Source: Saprospiraceae bacterium | GTDB taxonomy: Bacteria > Bacteroidota > Bacteroidia > Chitinophagales > Saprospiraceae | Length of the DNA stretch: 64,000 nucleotides | Reading direction: 5' to 3' | NCBI GenBank assembly: GCA_021739645.1 | Contig: JAIPBL010000002.1 | Location: forward strand, 121,082 to 185,081 | In this document: positions 62,262-64,000 of the stretch, piece by piece | Layout of the letters: the number at the start of each line of letters is the position of its first letter | Position numbering within the stretch: the stretch's first letter is position 1 | Position numbers and translations under genes: made by a program | Notes under the pieces: model-generated | What the model saw: only the letters and a program-made list of their open reading frames with translations | Databases searched by the model: none | Told to the model about the DNA's origin: nothing

Positions 62262-62284
62262 CGTTTTCGTTATTTCGTTATTTT
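62256..62284 (+). repeat. partition-type box cluster after the VOC gene
   Basis: AAATAACGTTTTCGTTATTTCG followed by TTATTTT, two overlapping CGTT words in inverted and direct order. It is the last box of the block. Confidence 0.65.
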
Positions 62285-62308
62285 ATTTTACACTCTAATT
62301 TTAGAGCT

Positions 62309-63895
62309 ATGAAAACATCGACGATTTTTCTATTGGCTTTTTTACTAAGCCACTTTTCCATTTTTGCCCAAAAGAACTTGGATATACTATGGCAAACGGC
62401 ATTGCCCAATGCTTGGTTGCTGTATGATGATTTGAAACCCCTGAATGCAGAACGTGCTCAGGCCCAAAAAGATGGGCTCTGGGGGATTGTGGACTTGAAG
62501 GGGAATATTATAATTCCAGCGAAGTACAAAAGCATCTACACAAATTTCTCTTACTGGTATGAGAATGCCCCTGAATGTTATCGAGTATCCTTTGATGATG
62601 TGGATTATGGGTTGATGGATTACGAAGGGCACACCATCGTTCCCACTGCTTTCATGCAGATTGAGTATTTGGAGAACGGGCATTTCAGGGCTTGTACTTT
62701 TCAAGGTGAATGCCATGAATTCCTTGCCAACGGAGAAGATGTAACTCCACAAGTCTTAAAAAAGTACCGTTGTAGTGCGAGGCAAAAAGGTGGCCTGACT
62801 GCTGCATCCCAAGATGGGAGATTATATGGTTTTGCCGATACGCTAGGCAACTGGGTAGTCGAGCCGAGGTTTACATTTTATTTCGGTGGTGAATGCGGTA
62901 TCTGGTTTGTTTATGGCGAAAAAGGTGGCATTCAGGTTGTTTTGCCACAAAATCCAAGCTGGAAAAGTCCGGAGTTTGCGAGTGCTCAATGCTTTGGAAA
63001 TGGTTTTTATGGAGATTTTGGAGATGGCATTTGGCACGAATTCGACTATTTGGGCAACTCAACTGGACAAACTAAAACCAATTTTGACCCTGGTATCTTC
63101 AATTCACAATGGCGTCCCATCGCTTACCGTGAAAAAGGCCTTTCCGGATTGATTTCTGGTGAGGGCAAGGAGATATTGCCGCCTATTTACGCTGATATTA
63201 ATCGAAGAACAATAGGGAAGGGGCGCTTCCACATCGTCCAGCAAACCGATGGAAAATATGGTGTTTTTCATGACAACAAGTGGCTGTTACCCTGCAACTA
63301 TGACAAGGTTTTTCAAATTGAAAGCAATCCACTTTTTACTGCTGTGTTAGGTGATTCGACTTTCATCTTTAATACACTGGGACAAGTAATTGATTTTTTG
63401 CCTTTTCAAGCAAAGGAGTATTACGGAAACTACTTTATTGACTTCTTAAATAAAAAGTACTACTGGTTACCTGGTGCAGGCTTGGCAAGTTTGCCAGCCA
63501 ATGCTTCACAAATTACGAATATTAATGCGGTGCTTAAGATTGGGTCATTTAACGGTAAATACGGCGTTGTTGATGAAAAAGGTCAACTTGTTCTGAAGGA
63601 TTACGATGCTATCATAGTACACAATGAATTAGATAATGGTATTGGTTGTTATCTGCTACTCAAAAATGGACTTTGGGGAATGAAGGATCCAGCACTGCAA
63701 TATGGTTTTGAACCGCAATACACATCAATAAGCTCAATAAATAATGGCCACTTTCTTGCAAAAAAAGAATTGTTGTATGGCCTCGTTGACGCTAAAAACC
63801 AAGAGATACTTCCGTTTGAATTTGATGATGCAAGAGCTGTAAAGGACATTTTATCACTTAGAAAAAATTCTCTACCGTACACTTTTTATAGATAG
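62309..63895 (+). CDS. secreted WG-repeat protein
   Basis: 528 residues with a signal peptide (MKTSTIFLLAFLLSHFSIFA). About eight WG-type repeats follow, for example KDGLWGIVDLKGNIIIPAKYKSI (cut here as KDGLWGIVDLKG / NIIIPAKY), DYGLMDYEGHTIVPTAF, LSGLISGEGKEILPPIY, KYGVFHDNKWLLPCNY, KYGVVDEKGQLVLKDYDAI and LYGLVDAKNQEILPFEF. No catalytic motif. The DNA is more AT-rich than the left-end WG-repeat gene. WG-repeat proteins are widely found in Bacteroidota; function unknown. It starts 25 bases after the last partition box. Confidence 0.85.
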   Translation: MKTSTIFLLAFLLSHFSIFAQKNLDILWQTALPNAWLLYDDLKPLNAERAQAQKDGLWGIVDLKGNIIIPAKYKSIYTNFSYWYENAPECYRVSFDDVDYGLMDYEGHTIVPTAFMQIEYLENGHFRACTFQGECHEFLANGEDVTPQVLKKYRCSARQKGGLTAASQDGRLYGFADTLGNWVVEPRFTFYFGGECGIWFVYGEKGGIQVVLPQNPSWKSPEFASAQCFGNGFYGDFGDGIWHEFDYLGNSTGQTKTNFDPGIFNSQWRPIAYREKGLSGLISGEGKEILPPIYADINRRTIGKGRFHIVQQTDGKYGVFHDNKWLLPCNYDKVFQIESNPLFTAVLGDSTFIFNTLGQVIDFLPFQAKEYYGNYFIDFLNKKYYWLPGAGLASLPANASQITNINAVLKIGSFNGKYGVVDEKGQLVLKDYDAIIVHNELDNGIGCYLLLKNGLWGMKDPALQYGFEPQYTSISSINNGHFLAKKELLYGLVDAKNQEILPFEFDDARAVKDILSLRKNSLPYTFYR

Positions 63896-64000
63896 TTGAA
63901 AAAAAGTTGTTTGAAAATTTGAAAAAACAAAAAAGGGCCGCTTCCTTTTACAGAAACAACCCACAAAAATGTTTCTGTACAAAAGTATAAAAAAAGCGTT

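Overview
The window looks like DNA from a member of the Bacteroidota, most likely a Saprospiria-type bacterium (Haliscomenobacter/Lewinella relatives). This is inferred from several features seen together: many secreted proteins ending in type IX secretion (T9SS) sorting domains of type A and type B, a PorP/SprF-family protein, LytS/LytTR two-component pairs, a 7TM hybrid kinase fused to an AraC output domain, Cys-lipobox lipoproteins, and Bacteroidota-style TAnnTTTG promoter elements. No rRNA, tRNA, CRISPR array or insertion sequence was recognised.

Layout. 1-11.5 kb: a WG-repeat protein cut by the left edge, a Spy-like periplasmic protein, a LytS/LytTR pair, small secreted or membrane proteins, a NIPSNAP protein, a GH114-like lipoprotein and a large hybrid sensor/AraC regulator. 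11.8-25 kb: secreted proteins (T9SS protein, LVIVD propeller lipoprotein, metallophosphoesterase with PKD domains, serine hydrolase, M43 metalloprotease). Among them lie a two-gene TOPRIM plus AAA-ATPase module, a GIY-YIG protein and a GMC oxidoreductase remnant. 25-31 kb: a second LytS/LytTR pair, a SNF2 helicase carrying two in-frame palindromic insertions, a duplicated remnant of the helicase 3' end, and a lipoprotein gene with a (TCAC)8 tract. 31-44 kb: T9SS surface proteins, including an apparent operon of giant type-B adhesin (broken by one in-frame stop), PorP/SprF-like partner and PD40-OmpA protein. 44-57 kb: Tag glycosylase, two Uma2-like proteins, a 1962-residue sugar-dehydrogenase-like mosaic protein, a patatin lipase, a glycoside-hydrolase-like T9SS protein and an RluA-type pseudouridine synthase.

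57.4-62.3 kb is a complete plasmid-type replication and partition block. It holds a Rep_3 initiator gene on the minus strand, a control region with iterons (nine units, eight of them on a near-exact 22-bp period), a divergent ParA gene, a small ribbon-helix-helix partner gene, and about nine clusters of a CGTTATTTCGTTA-like box. The replicon is therefore probably a large plasmid or chromid, or a chromosome with an integrated plasmid. The window alone does not decide this. It ends with a second WG-repeat protein.

The most unusual signals are repeat-based: (i) a palindrome that begins with TAA and supplies the stop codon of four unrelated genes; (ii) stem-loops built of short tandem words, two of them inside the helicase reading frame; (iii) the iteron and partition-box system. 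The TOPRIM/ATPase pair is a candidate defence module.
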